Below, piece after piece: positions 22,118 to 31,065 of a DNA stretch of 45,989 nt. The notes beneath the pieces were generated by a model. It was not told the origin of the DNA. It was given only the letters and a program-made list of their open reading frames with translations, and did no database searches. How positions within the stretch are numbered: position 1 is the first letter of the stretch; every line of letters begins with the position of its first letter. The position numbers were made by a program, and so were the translations under genes. The DNA lies in NCBI GenBank assembly GCA_045577075.1, contig JAZNHR010000056.1, forward strand, positions 1 to 45,989, given 5' to 3'. This stretch comes from SIG447 sp045577075. Lineage in GTDB: Bacteria; Bacillota; Clostridia; UMGS1883; UMGS1540.

Positions 22118-23073
22118 TGGATTTTAAAAATAAAGTCATTTTAGCCCCCATGGCCGGCGTGAGTGATCTTGCCTTTCGGCAGATCTGCCGGGAAATGGGG
22201 GCAGACCTCGCTTATTCGGAGATGGTCAGTGCCAAAGCCATGCAGTTTGGGGATAAGAAAACCTTTCGCCTTATGCGCTTTGAAGAAGAGCCGAGGCCCC
22301 ATATGGTACAGCTTTTCGGCCACGAGCCCGAGGTGATAGCGGCGGCGGCGGCACGGGTCAGCGAATTTGCGGACAGCATTGATATTAACATGGGTTGCCC
22401 GGCACCCAAAATCACCGGGGGCGGTGACGGCTCGGCGCTCATGCGTGACGTTTCTTTGGCGGCAAAAATTGTAGAAGAAGCAGTAAAGGCCTCCCGTGTG
22501 CCCGTTACGGTTAAAATCCGAAAGGGCTGGGACGAAGAATGTGCCTCCACGTTTGCACGGGCAATGGAAAGCGCAGGGGCGGCGGCAATTGCCATTCATG
22601 GACGCACGGCAAAGGAGCAGTACCGCGGAAGGGCGGACTGGGGCGCCATAAAAAGGGTGAAGGAAGCCGTTCGGATTCCCGTTATTGGCAACGGCGATAT
22701 CACGTCTTATAAGGATGCGGTGCGTATGCAGGAAGAAACCGGATGCGACAGCGTGATGGTAGGCCGCGGCGCCATGGGAAACCCATTTATTTTTAGAGAA
22801 ATAAAGGAATATAAAATGTATGGCGAAGTCAGAACGAAGGATACAGTTCTGGAACGCGTACAGGTCTGCCTTTCCCAGATGCGCCGCATGATAGAATATA
22901 AAGGTATGCATACGGCGGTGCTGGAGGCACGAAAGCACGCGGCTTGGTATGTCCATGGATTTCGGGGTGCCTCCGCTGTGCGGGAGCAAATAAACCGTGC
23001 GAAAACGGCGGCAGAAATGGAAGAAATTTTGTACGCCTTCGCGGAAAGACAAAGGAAAGAGGACGCAGAATGA
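22117..23073 (+). CDS. dusB: tRNA-dihydrouridine synthase
   Basis: A 318-residue FMN enzyme that reduces uridines to dihydrouridine in tRNA. It has the N-terminal LAPMAGVSDLAFR, the catalytic Cys C94 in DINMGCPAPKI, IHGRTAKEQYRG with the FMN/substrate residues, and the phosphate-binding MVGRGAMGNPF. The C-terminal helical domain is full length. Its ATG overlaps the stop of the preceding gene by one base, and the SDR gene overlaps its stop by four bases, so this is a tightly coupled operon position. The particular Dus subfamily is judged from Firmicute convention. Confidence 0.93.
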   Translation: MDFKNKVILAPMAGVSDLAFRQICREMGADLAYSEMVSAKAMQFGDKKTFRLMRFEEEPRPHMVQLFGHEPEVIAAAAARVSEFADSIDINMGCPAPKITGGGDGSALMRDVSLAAKIVEEAVKASRVPVTVKIRKGWDEECASTFARAMESAGAAAIAIHGRTAKEQYRGRADWGAIKRVKEAVRIPVIGNGDITSYKDAVRMQEETGCDSVMVGRGAMGNPFIFREIKEYKMYGEVRTKDTVLERVQVCLSQMRRMIEYKGMHTAVLEARKHAAWYVHGFRGASAVREQINRAKTAAEMEEILYAFAERQRKEDAE

Positions 23074-23864
23074 AAGTTGCGGTGATTACCGGTGCATCCG
23101 GCGGCATTGGCCGGGAGATGGCACAGCTTTTAAAAAAAGAATACAGGGTGTACGATTTAAGCCGCACAGGCAAGGACGAGGAAGGCATTTTGCATGTAGA
23201 TGCAGACGTTTCTTCCACGGAAAGCATGGCGGCGGCGTGTGAAAAAATCGGTGCGCGGGAAGGGAAAATTGACCTTCTCATTTGTAACGCCGGCTTTGGC
23301 ATTGCCGGGGCGGCGGAATTTACGGATTTTAAAGATGCCAAGCGCCAGATGGACGTAAACTTTTTCGGCGTTTTTCTCGCCACAAAGTATGCCTTGCCCT
23401 ATTTACGTGTGGCAAAAGGTAGAATCGTTGCCGTAAGTTCTGCGGCGGCATTTTTCCCCATTCCTTTCCAGAGCTTTTATTCTGCATCGAAAGCGGCAGT
23501 CAATTCCTTTATTTGTGCCCTTCGCAATGAGGTGCGCGCCCACGGTATTTCGTGCGTGGCGGTGATGCCCGGGGATACAAAAACCGGCTTTACCAATGCG
23601 AGAACAAAGGAATTTCAAGGGGAAGACGTATACGGCGGCAGAATTGCCCCGTCCATTGCCGTGATGGAAAAAGACGAAGAAAAGGGCATGGCGGCAAGTG
23701 CGGTCGCCAAAGCCATTGTAAGAATTGCCGAAAAGAAGCGTGTACGGCCCTTATATACAATCGGCTTTACATATAAGCTGTTTTCGGCGGCAAAAAAGAT
23801 TTTGGGCGAAAGCCTTGTATGCCGACTTGTCGGCATGCTGTATGTCAAAAATCCGAAGGCGTAG
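23070..23864 (+). CDS. Short-chain dehydrogenase/reductase
   Basis: A 264-residue Rossmann oxidoreductase. The cofactor motif TGASGGIG is at 7-14, CNAG at 72-75, Ser at about 123-124, and the catalytic YSASK at 137-141. The C-terminal part (KIVRIAEKKRVRPLYTIG-like region, then YKLFSAAKKILG) resembles SDRs acting on lipid or acyl substrates, but the substrate is unknown. Start ATG at 23070 overlaps the dusB stop (ATGA). It is followed by mnmG after 16 bases. Cytosolic; no signal peptide. Confidence 0.88.
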   Translation: MKVAVITGASGGIGREMAQLLKKEYRVYDLSRTGKDEEGILHVDADVSSTESMAAACEKIGAREGKIDLLICNAGFGIAGAAEFTDFKDAKRQMDVNFFGVFLATKYALPYLRVAKGRIVAVSSAAAFFPIPFQSFYSASKAAVNSFICALRNEVRAHGISCVAVMPGDTKTGFTNARTKEFQGEDVYGGRIAPSIAVMEKDEEKGMAASAVAKAIVRIAEKKRVRPLYTIGFTYKLFSAAKKILGESLVCRLVGMLYVKNPKA

Positions 23865-23880
23865 AAGGGAGAAAGAGACG

Positions 23881-25755
23881 ATGAGCCAGGCAGAAAACAG
23901 ATATGACGTCATTATCGTTGGCGGCGGCCATGCAGGCTGTGAGGCGGCGGCGGCTTCTGCACGGATAGGTGCAAGGACGCTGCTTTTTTCCATGAGCCTT
24001 GATTTTCTCGCCTCTATGTCCTGTAATCCCAACATCGGCGGCAGTGCCAAGGGACACTTAGTGCGAGAAATTGACGCCATGGGGGGCGTAATGGGCAAGG
24101 CGGCGGACGCTACGTTTTTGCAGTCCCGTCTTTTAAATACGGGCAAAGGCCCGGCTGTGCACGCCCTTCGCGCCCAGACGGATAAATGGGCATACATGCG
24201 CGAAATGAAAAAGCGCATGGAAGAAACGGAAAATCTCGATGTACGCCAGGCGGAAATCGTAGAAATACTGGCTGAGGACGGCAAGGTGCAGGGCGTGAAA
24301 ACCCATCTGGGGGCGACCTTTTTTGCCCCTTGCGTTGTCATTGCCACGGGCACCTATCTAAACGGGAAAATTATTACAGGAGAGCATAGCCACGCCGGTG
24401 GGCCGGACGGCATGTTCCCGGCGGCAAAGCTTGCCGAATCCATCGAAAAGCTGGGGATTCCCCTTCGCCGCTTTAAAACGGGCACACCGCCCAGAATCAG
24501 CCGAAGGAGCCTGGACTTTTCCAAGATGGAGCCGCAGTACGGGGACGATGACATCACGCCCTTTTCCTATGATACCACGGGAAAACTCGAAAATCAGGTG
24601 GCGTGTTATCTAACCTATACAAACGAAAAAACCCATGAAATTATTCGAAACAATCTCCACCGCGCGCCCATGTTCAGCGGCGTGATTGAAGGCGTGGGGG
24701 CGCGATACTGTCCGTCCATTGAGGATAAGGTAGTCCGCTTTTCGGAGCGCGAACGCCATCAGCTTTTTATCGAGCCTATGGGTCTGGATACGGAAGAAAT
24801 GTACGTATCCGGGCTTTCGACTTCCCTACCCGAGGACGTGCAGGAAGAGGTACTGCACTCCATTGCCGGCCTTGAAAATGCGGTGATTATGCGTGCAGGC
24901 TATGCAATTGAATATGACTGCTGTGACCCGTTAGGTCTTGAAGCGACCTTAGAAAGTAAGCACATTCGCGGTCTTTACGGCGCTGGACAGTTTAACGGCA
25001 CCAGTGGCTATGAAGAGGCGGCGGCACAAGGACTTGTGGCAGGTGCCAATGCGGCGCTGAAGCTTTTCGGGAAAGAACCCCTTATTATCGGCAGGGACGA
25101 AGGGTATGTGGGCGTGTTGATTGATGACCTTGTCACAAAAGGCACAAACGAGCCGTACCGCATGATGACTTCGCGCTCCGAGTACCGTCTTCTTTTAAGA
25201 CAGGATAATGCCGATGCGCGTCTTACCCCAAAAGCTTATAAAGCAGGGCTTATCACGGAAGAACGCTACGCACGCTTTTTGGAAAAACAAAAGCAGATTG
25301 AAGCGGAAATTTACCGCCTTGAAAAACATTCCGTTCCGCCTTCGCCTACGCTTTCTGCCATTATGGAGGAAGCAGGCTGTGAGCCTGTAAAAACGGGAAT
25401 TCGCCTTGCAGATTTAATTCGCAGGCCGCAAATTTCCTATGCGGCACTCTCTTCCGTGGATACGGACCGCCCGCGGCTTTCGAAAGAAGTGTACATGGAA
25501 GCGGAAACGCGCATTAAATATGCCGGGTATATTGAAAGACAGAAAAAGGCAGTCCAGCAGTTTCGGAAGTTAGAAGACAAGAAGCTCCCCGAGGGGCTCG
25601 ACTATATGAAGCTTGACGGGCTTTGCACGGAGGCTAGGCAAAAGCTTACGCGCCACCAGCCGAAAAACTTAGGACAGGCATCCCGCATTTCCGGGGTATC
25701 CCCTGCGGATATCAGCGTTTTGCTTGTTTATCTCGAGAAGGGAAAGTTACAGTAG
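23881..25755 (+). CDS. mnmG: tRNA uridine-5-carboxymethylaminomethyl modification enzyme MnmG (GidA)
   Basis: The 624-residue FAD protein works with MnmE to modify U34 of certain tRNAs. It has the FAD motif IIVGGGHAGCEAA, the family signatures SCNPNIGGSAKGH and GTGTYLNG-like GTYLNGKII, the conserved CCDPLGLEATLESK, GQFNGTSGYEEAAAQG, and the C-terminal helical tRNA/MnmE-binding domain ending in ISGVSPADISVLL. The frame extends upstream into the SDR gene, but AAGGGAG before the ATG at 23881 fixes the start. rsmG follows with no gap. In many Firmicutes this pair lies near the replication origin after mnmE; mnmE is not in this window. Confidence 0.97.
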   Translation: MSQAENRYDVIIVGGGHAGCEAAAASARIGARTLLFSMSLDFLASMSCNPNIGGSAKGHLVREIDAMGGVMGKAADATFLQSRLLNTGKGPAVHALRAQTDKWAYMREMKKRMEETENLDVRQAEIVEILAEDGKVQGVKTHLGATFFAPCVVIATGTYLNGKIITGEHSHAGGPDGMFPAAKLAESIEKLGIPLRRFKTGTPPRISRRSLDFSKMEPQYGDDDITPFSYDTTGKLENQVACYLTYTNEKTHEIIRNNLHRAPMFSGVIEGVGARYCPSIEDKVVRFSERERHQLFIEPMGLDTEEMYVSGLSTSLPEDVQEEVLHSIAGLENAVIMRAGYAIEYDCCDPLGLEATLESKHIRGLYGAGQFNGTSGYEEAAAQGLVAGANAALKLFGKEPLIIGRDEGYVGVLIDDLVTKGTNEPYRMMTSRSEYRLLLRQDNADARLTPKAYKAGLITEERYARFLEKQKQIEAEIYRLEKHSVPPSPTLSAIMEEAGCEPVKTGIRLADLIRRPQISYAALSSVDTDRPRLSKEVYMEAETRIKYAGYIERQKKAVQQFRKLEDKKLPEGLDYMKLDGLCTEARQKLTRHQPKNLGQASRISGVSPADISVLLVYLEKGKLQ

Positions 25756-26451
25756 ATGGAAGATTTAAAAAAGGGGCTTTTGCAGTTTGGCATTACGCCA
25801 ACCGACGAAATTCTTGTAAAATTTACGGCGTACGAAAAACTGCTGCTCGAGTGGAACGAAAAAATGAATTTGACGGCGATAACAGCACACGATGAAGTCG
25901 TCAACAAACACTTTGTGGACAGTATCAGCTGTCAGCGGCTTATCCCCGAAGGGGCAAAGATAGCGGACGTGGGCACCGGAGCAGGCTTTCCTGCGGTGCC
26001 CCTCAAAATTGTGCGGCCGGATTTAAAGGTCAGCTTAATCGATGCCCTCCAAAAACGGCTGACGTTTTTGGATACGGTTATCACAGACCTTGGGCTTGGC
26101 GATGTGGAAACGGTGCATCTTCGTGCCGAGGATGCAGGCCACAGCGAAAGGCGAGAAAGCTATGACGTGGTCTGTGCCAGAGCTGTGGCGAGCCTACCTG
26201 TTTTGTGCGAATACTGCCTGCCTCTTGTGAAAACAGGTGGTGTATTTTTAGCACTTAAGGGGCGCGATGGCGCGGAAGAAGCCAAAAATTCCGAAAAAGC
26301 GTTAAAAATTTTAGGAGGCAGGGTAGAGGAAATTTGTGACGTATCTTGGCAGGACATGGAGCATGTTGTCGTACTGGTACGCAAAGATAGACAAACGCCT
26401 CCACAATATCCCAGAAAAGCCGGAAAACCGCAAAAATCTCCGATTTCTTAG
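25756..26451 (+). CDS. rsmG: 16S rRNA (guanine-N7) methyltransferase RsmG (GidB)
   Basis: A 231-residue SAM-dependent methyltransferase acting on G527 of 16S rRNA. SAM motif I reads ADVGTGAGFPAVPLKI, followed by LIDALQKRLTFLD and ARAVASLPVLCEYCLPL. The N-terminal KMNLTAI is also typical. Its ATG follows the mnmG stop immediately. The C-terminal tail (about 210-231) is basic and Pro-rich. A terminator overlaps its stop codon, so it ends the long operon. Confidence 0.95.
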   Translation: MEDLKKGLLQFGITPTDEILVKFTAYEKLLLEWNEKMNLTAITAHDEVVNKHFVDSISCQRLIPEGAKIADVGTGAGFPAVPLKIVRPDLKVSLIDALQKRLTFLDTVITDLGLGDVETVHLRAEDAGHSERRESYDVVCARAVASLPVLCEYCLPLVKTGGVFLALKGRDGAEEAKNSEKALKILGGRVEEICDVSWQDMEHVVVLVRKDRQTPPQYPRKAGKPQKSPIS

Positions 26452-26475
26452 TAAAAAAGAAGTCGGAATTTTTTT
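26440..26475 (+). terminator. Terminator of the hom-rsmG operon
   Basis: CCGATTTCTT (26440-26449) pairs with AAGAAGTCGG (26457-26466) with one G-U pair and a 7-base loop, followed by AA and seven T. The rsmG stop codon (26449-26451) is within the stem and loop. Confidence 0.85.
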
Positions 26476-26476
26476 C

Positions 26477-26505
26477 TTTACAAAACTTCCAAAATATGGT
26501 AATCT
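26477..26505 (+). promoter_or_regulatory. Candidate noc promoter
   Basis: TTTACA (26477-26482), 17 bases, TAATCT (26500-26505), directly behind the rsmG terminator. The -10 is imperfect. Confidence 0.5.
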
Positions 26506-26526
26506 TTTCGTGAGGTGATGCATAAT

Positions 26527-27345
26527 ATGTTAAGTTTTAAACTGCAAGACGAAAAGAACCGAATTTTTCAAATTCCCGTAGATTCCATTATTCCAAACCC
26601 CTATCAGCCGCGCCAGACCTTTGACAGCCTCGCCATAGAAGAGCTTGCCAATTCCATTCGGGAATACGGCATTATTCAGCCCATTACCGTGCGGCGCATT
26701 TCCAGGGACCTATATGAACTCGTTACGGGAGAAAGAAGGCTTCGGGCGGCAAAATCACTTCGGCGGCCCACGATTCCTGCCATAATTTTAAACGTGGGGG
26801 ATAACGACAGCGCCGTCATTGCCCTTATAGAAAACCTCCAACGAAAGGAGCTGGGGTTTTTCGAAGAGGCGGAAGGGTACTACCATTTGATTGCCGACCA
26901 CGGCATGACCCAGGAAGAGGTGGCGGCAAAAACGGGGAAGAAGCAGTCCACCGTTGCCAATAAGCTGCGGATTTTAAAGCTTTCGCCGTACCTTAAGAAA
27001 ATCGTATCGGACAATAAGCTGACGGAGCGCCACGCCCGTGCCCTCCTTCGCCTGCCCGACGAGGAGATGCAGTGGAAGGCGCTGATGAAAATTGTGGAGA
27101 AGAATATGAACGTCCGCGCGGCAGATGCGTATATTGACGAACTGCTCGACGCTGCAAAAGAAGCGGAAGAACAAGCGGCGCCGCCGCCGTCCCCTGTGGT
27201 AAGACGGAAGAAAAACGATTATCGCATTTTTCTCAATACCATCGAAAAGGCCCTGGATATGGTGCGCGAGGCAGGCGTCAGCCCTGTAACCAAGAAAACG
27301 GAATTTGAAACCTATTACGAGTATACCATTCGCATAGATAAGTAG
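26527..27345 (+). CDS. noc: Nucleoid occlusion protein Noc (ParB family)
   Basis: The 272-residue ParB/Spo0J-family protein has an N-terminal ParB nuclease-like domain with GERRLRAAKS and LIENLQRKEL, a central HTH (GMTQEEVAAKTGKKQSTVANKLRIL), and a C-terminal dimer domain after a Pro-rich linker (APPPSPVV). The position directly after rsmG is the classical Noc position in Firmicutes; Noc binds NBS sites and blocks division over the chromosome. Spo0J itself is the alternative. In-frame starts exist at 26515 (GTG), 26518 and 26527. GAGGTG at 26512-26517 is nine bases from 26527, which I choose. No ParA gene follows. Confidence 0.85.
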   Translation: MLSFKLQDEKNRIFQIPVDSIIPNPYQPRQTFDSLAIEELANSIREYGIIQPITVRRISRDLYELVTGERRLRAAKSLRRPTIPAIILNVGDNDSAVIALIENLQRKELGFFEEAEGYYHLIADHGMTQEEVAAKTGKKQSTVANKLRILKLSPYLKKIVSDNKLTERHARALLRLPDEEMQWKALMKIVEKNMNVRAADAYIDELLDAAKEAEEQAAPPPSPVVRRKKNDYRIFLNTIEKALDMVREAGVSPVTKKTEFETYYEYTIRIDK

Positions 27346-27386
27346 GAGAGAGGAGGGACAAAGAAACTTCTTTGCCTCTCCTTTTT
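27344..27386 (+). terminator. Probable terminator after noc
   Basis: CAAAG and CTTTG flank a short loop, with GGAGAG-type purines pairing CCTCTCC through a bulge, then six T. The hairpin is imperfect. Confidence 0.55.
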
Positions 27387-27408
27387 TGCCGAAAAATGCC
27401 GTTTTGCC

Positions 27409-27437
27409 TTGACAATTCGCCGGGAATAGAGTACAAT
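27409..27437 (+). promoter_or_regulatory. glnN promoter
   Basis: TTGACA (27409-27414), 17 bases, TACAAT (27432-27437). No GlnR box (TGTNAN7TNACA) was recognised. Confidence 0.8.
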
Positions 27438-27477
27438 AAAAGCGATTATAGAAATTTGTGGAAGGACAAATATACTT

Positions 27478-29556
27478 ATGAATCAGATTTCCGAATTATT
27501 TGGCAGTATGGTTTTTAATGACCGCGTCATGCAGGCACGCTTGCCGGAGGAAACGTATCAGGCAGTGCGGAAAACGGTGGAGGAAGGCAAAGCCCTCGAC
27601 CCGGCTGTAGCCCAAACGGTGGCAAGCGCCATGAAGGACTGGGCGGTGGAAAAGGGTGCAACCCATTTTACCCATTGGTTCCAGCCCATGACCGGTATTA
27701 CCGCGGAAAAGCATGACAGCTTTATTGCCCCCGGAGAAGGGGACGGCGTCATTATGGAGTTTTCCGGCAAGGAGCTTTTAAAAGGTGAGTCGGATGCGTC
27801 CAGCTTTCCCTCGGGCGGTCTTCGCACCACCTTCGAGGCACGTGGCTATACTGCTTGGGACCCGACTTCATATGCATTTATAAAAGATAATACCCTCTGT
27901 ATTCCCACGGCGTTTTATGCCTATAACGGAGAATGTCTTGACAAAAAGACGCCGCTCCTGCGCTCTATGGAAGCGATAAACCGCCAGGCAAAACGAATTC
28001 TGCGCCTTTTCGGGGACACGGAAACGAAGCGCGTCACACCCACGGTCGGCGCGGAGCAGGAATACTTTTTAATTGATAAAGAAATGCACGCCAAAAGACG
28101 GGACTTGGTCTTTACGGGCCGCACCCTGTTTGGTGCAAAGCCTCCCAAAGGGCAGGAAATGGATGACCATTATTTCGGTACCATAAAGCCGCGCGTCCTT
28201 GCATTTATGAAGGATTTAGACAGGGAGCTTTGGAAACTCGGTGTGCTCGCGAAAACGGAGCATAACGAGGCGGCACCGTCTCAGCATGAGCTGGCGCCGG
28301 TGTTTACGTCCGTCAATACTGCTACCGACCATAATCAGCTTACCATGGAAATGATGAAAAAGGTGGCAGAAAAGCACGGCTTAGTTTGCCTTCTGCACGA
28401 AAAGCCGTTTCGCGGTGTCAACGGCAGCGGCAAGCATAATAACTGGTCCCTTTCCACGTCCGGCGGTGAAAACCTGTTAAATCCCGGGAAAGCACCCCAG
28501 GAAAACAAGCGGTTTCTGCTGTTTTTAGCCGCAATTATAAAGGCGGCGGATGAATATCAGGATTTACTTCGCCTTTCTGTGGCAACTGCCGGCAATGACC
28601 ATCGCCTCGGCGCCGCAGAAGCACCCCCTGCCATTATCTCCATTTTCCTTGGGGACGAGCTGACAGGTGTGCTCGATGCCATGGAGGAAGGCAAGACCTA
28701 TGGCGAACGGGAAAAGGAAATGATGGCGGTAGGCGTTCGGGTACTGCCCGAATTTGCCAAGGACACTACCGACCGCAACCGTACCTCCCCCCTCGCCTTT
28801 ACAGGCAATAAATTTGAGTTTCGTATGGTGGGCTCCTCTGCATCCATTGCAGAAGCCAACATTATCTTAAATACAATCGTGGCAGATGCCCTTTGCGCAT
28901 TTGCCGATAAACTGGAAGAAAGCAAAAACTTCCCGAAAGATGTGGAAGAGCTGATTCGCAGCACTTATCGGGAGCACAAGCGTATTGTCTTTAACGGCGA
29001 TAACTACGCCAGAGAGTGGGAGGACGAAGCGGCGGTGCGTGGCCTTTTAAATCTGCGTACAACCCCTGAGGCACTTCCGTATCTTGTGAGTGAGAAAAAT
29101 CTGCGGCTTTTTGAAAAACATCATATTTTCACACAGGATGAGCTGCACTCCCGGTATGAAATTCAGACGGAGGAATACTGCAAAACCTTGCATATTGAAG
29201 CGCTTGCCATGCTGGAAATCACAAATCGCACCCTTCTCCCTGCCATTGAAAGCTATGCGAAGGTGGTGGCAGATAATTTCGAGGCGAGGAAGCGCGTATC
29301 GAAAGGCGGCCAAGGCACGAAAACACTGCTTGATAATCTCTACCGTGTCATTGATGCGCTGTACGCGAGCAGTGCGGACCTTACCGAGCTTTTAGCCGAA
29401 GCGGAAAAAATGGGCGCGGGGCAGAAGGCGGCAGTCTTTTATAAGGACTTTGTTTGCCGCAAAATGGACGATATCAGAAAAGCGGCAGACGAAGGGGAAA
29501 TGCTTACAAAAGATACATATTGGCCCTTCCCAACCTATGCGGAAATGCTGTTTTAA
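27478..29556 (+). CDS. glnN: Glutamine synthetase type III
   Basis: Makes glutamine from glutamate, ammonia and ATP. The 692-residue length and GSIII-specific N-terminus (FGSMVFNDRVM, HFTHWFQPMTG) distinguish it from the 440-470-residue GSI. Active-site landmarks are TVGAEQEYFLIDKE, the EHNEAAPSQHELAPVF segment, NGSGKHNNWSLST and the Arg-rich RTSPLAFTGNKFEFR. GSIII is common in Bacteroidetes and anaerobic Firmicutes and forms a double-ring dodecamer. It has a consensus promoter; AAGGAC serves as ribosome site. ybaK follows 12 bases downstream. No nitrogen-regulator operator was found. Confidence 0.96.
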   Translation: MNQISELFGSMVFNDRVMQARLPEETYQAVRKTVEEGKALDPAVAQTVASAMKDWAVEKGATHFTHWFQPMTGITAEKHDSFIAPGEGDGVIMEFSGKELLKGESDASSFPSGGLRTTFEARGYTAWDPTSYAFIKDNTLCIPTAFYAYNGECLDKKTPLLRSMEAINRQAKRILRLFGDTETKRVTPTVGAEQEYFLIDKEMHAKRRDLVFTGRTLFGAKPPKGQEMDDHYFGTIKPRVLAFMKDLDRELWKLGVLAKTEHNEAAPSQHELAPVFTSVNTATDHNQLTMEMMKKVAEKHGLVCLLHEKPFRGVNGSGKHNNWSLSTSGGENLLNPGKAPQENKRFLLFLAAIIKAADEYQDLLRLSVATAGNDHRLGAAEAPPAIISIFLGDELTGVLDAMEEGKTYGEREKEMMAVGVRVLPEFAKDTTDRNRTSPLAFTGNKFEFRMVGSSASIAEANIILNTIVADALCAFADKLEESKNFPKDVEELIRSTYREHKRIVFNGDNYAREWEDEAAVRGLLNLRTTPEALPYLVSEKNLRLFEKHHIFTQDELHSRYEIQTEEYCKTLHIEALAMLEITNRTLLPAIESYAKVVADNFEARKRVSKGGQGTKTLLDNLYRVIDALYASSADLTELLAEAEKMGAGQKAAVFYKDFVCRKMDDIRKAADEGEMLTKDTYWPFPTYAEMLF

Positions 29557-29568
29557 TCGGGGGACGGT

Positions 29569-30039
29569 ATGAACAAAACAAATGCCATGCGCCTACTGGA
29601 TAAGGCGCGCCTTCCCTACAAAACGGCAGAATACGAGGTGGACGAAAACGACCTTTCGGGTACCCACATTGCAGACGAGGTGGGGCTTGCCTACGAAAGT
29701 GTATTTAAAACTCTTGTTGCCCGTGGGGACAAGACGGGGATTATCGTCCTATGTATTCCCGTAGATAAGGAATTGGACCTTAAAAAAGCGGCAAAGGTCA
29801 GCGGAAACAAAAAGGTGGAAATGGTGCAGGTCAAAGAGCTTTTGGGGCTTACCGGCTATATTCGTGGCGGCTGCAGCCCCATCGGCATGAAGAAAAAGTA
29901 CCCGACCTTTATGGATAAAACCGCACTTTCAAAGACGGAAATTGCCGTCAGCGCAGGCGTGCGAGGCGCACAGATTATTATAGACCCCAAGACGCTCGCG
30001 GAATTTGTCAGCGCTATGGTAGAAGAAATTACAATATAA
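29569..30039 (+). CDS. ybaK: Cys-tRNA(Pro) deacylase, YbaK type
   Basis: A 156-residue protein of the YbaK/ProX editing-domain family, which hydrolyses Cys mischarged on tRNA(Pro). It has GTHIADEVGLAYESVFKTLV with the conserved Lys of the active site, then VKELLGLTGYIRGGCSPIGMKK, the family signature GGxSPxG (with Cys inside), and the closing ITAGKRG-like SAGVRGAQIIID. Located 12 bases after glnN and 13 before the epimerase-like gene, so probably in one transcript, although no functional link is evident. Free-standing, not fused to ProRS. Confidence 0.9.
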   Translation: MNKTNAMRLLDKARLPYKTAEYEVDENDLSGTHIADEVGLAYESVFKTLVARGDKTGIIVLCIPVDKELDLKKAAKVSGNKKVEMVQVKELLGLTGYIRGGCSPIGMKKKYPTFMDKTALSKTEIAVSAGVRGAQIIIDPKTLAEFVSAMVEEITI

Positions 30040-30052
30040 AGGAGAAACCAAC

Positions 30053-31021
30053 ATGAAGAAAGCATTAGTATTTGGCGGCAGCGGGCATTGCGGTTCCTAC
30101 TTAGTACCCCGCCTTGTAGATATGGGATATGAAGTGCACGCGGTGTCCCGCGGCACAAGAGACCCGTATACGATTGATATGCCCCAATGGAAAAACGTCA
30201 CCTTCCATGTTCTGGACAGACGAAACACGGACGATAAGTACGCGGCAGGCAATCTCGCGCTGGAAATTCGCCCGGACGTAATTTGTGACCTGATTTCCTA
30301 CACCAAAGAGGAAATCGAGGGGCTTATGGAGCCGGTACTCGAGGATGAAGCACTTTGCAAAAATCTGCACGTGGTGCAGGTAGGCACAGTATGGGTCTAT
30401 GAAATGAAGTACTACGTTCCGGTAACGGAAGACCACCCTCGCACGACAAAAGATGCCTACGGCGTAGGAAAAGCTGCAATCGAAGAATATTTACACGGGC
30501 TTGCAAAAGCCGGAAAAATTAAAACGAGCGTTGTATTCCCCGGCCATATTTCCGGCAAGGAATGGACGCCCATTAACCCCCAGGGTAACGTAAGAACGGA
30601 AGTGTTCCGTGATATTAAGGAAGGCAAACCCGTCTTGATTCCCGACGACGGGCATCATACCCTCCACCATGTGCATGCTGCCGACATTGCGGGCCTTATC
30701 GCAGCGTGTTTGGAAAATCCCGAAAAGGCCAACGGCGAAACCTTTCACGCCACTACCGAGAAGGCAGTCACCGTCGCCGGCCTTGCGGCGATGCTGTACG
30801 AGCATTTTGGCCACGAGCCCAAAATGGAATATATCCGCATGGAAAAGCTGGGAGAGATACTGGACAAAGGCGATTACCGCGATACGACGCGGCATCTCAT
30901 GTTCTCTTCCCAGTGCAGTATGGAGAAGGCAAAGCGCGTCCTTGGCTTTGTGCCGAAATATTCTACTATGGATATTATCCTCGAATATATGGACTATGCG
31001 GAAAAGACAGGAAATTTATAA
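30053..31021 (+). CDS. NAD-dependent epimerase/dehydratase-like protein
   Basis: A 322-residue extended-SDR protein. The Rossmann motif is VFGGSGHCGSYL at about 6-17 and the catalytic pair is YGVGK. A HHVHAADIAGLI segment resembles substrate-domain residues of nucleotide-sugar epimerases and isoflavone-reductase-like proteins. The substrate is not deducible; there is no sugar-nucleotide cluster nearby. AAGGAG precedes its ATG. It ends the glnN-ybaK transcript, with a hairpin after the stop. Confidence 0.82.
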   Translation: MKKALVFGGSGHCGSYLVPRLVDMGYEVHAVSRGTRDPYTIDMPQWKNVTFHVLDRRNTDDKYAAGNLALEIRPDVICDLISYTKEEIEGLMEPVLEDEALCKNLHVVQVGTVWVYEMKYYVPVTEDHPRTTKDAYGVGKAAIEEYLHGLAKAGKIKTSVVFPGHISGKEWTPINPQGNVRTEVFRDIKEGKPVLIPDDGHHTLHHVHAADIAGLIAACLENPEKANGETFHATTEKAVTVAGLAAMLYEHFGHEPKMEYIRMEKLGEILDKGDYRDTTRHLMFSSQCSMEKAKRVLGFVPKYSTMDIILEYMDYAEKTGNL

Positions 31022-31030
31022 GAATAGGAA

Positions 31031-31062
31031 ACGGGCTGTAATTTTGCAGCCCGTCAATTTTT
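31031..31062 (+). terminator. Terminator between the epimerase-like gene and the pseudouridine synthase gene
   Basis: ACGGGCTG (31031-31038) pairs with CAGCCCGT (31047-31054), loop of eight, then CAATTTTT. It ends only a few bases before the next ATG. Confidence 0.7.
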
Positions 31063-31065
31063 AGC

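Noticed and set aside
22141..23052. Long minus-strand frame opposite dusB (303 codons)
   Set aside because: The plus strand encodes a complete tRNA-dihydrouridine synthase with its catalytic motif; the antisense product has no family features.
26515..26526. Upstream starts of noc (GTG at 26515, ATG at 26518)
   Set aside because: They overlap or directly abut the only ribosome site, GAGGTG, leaving no spacing; ATG at 26527 is correctly spaced.
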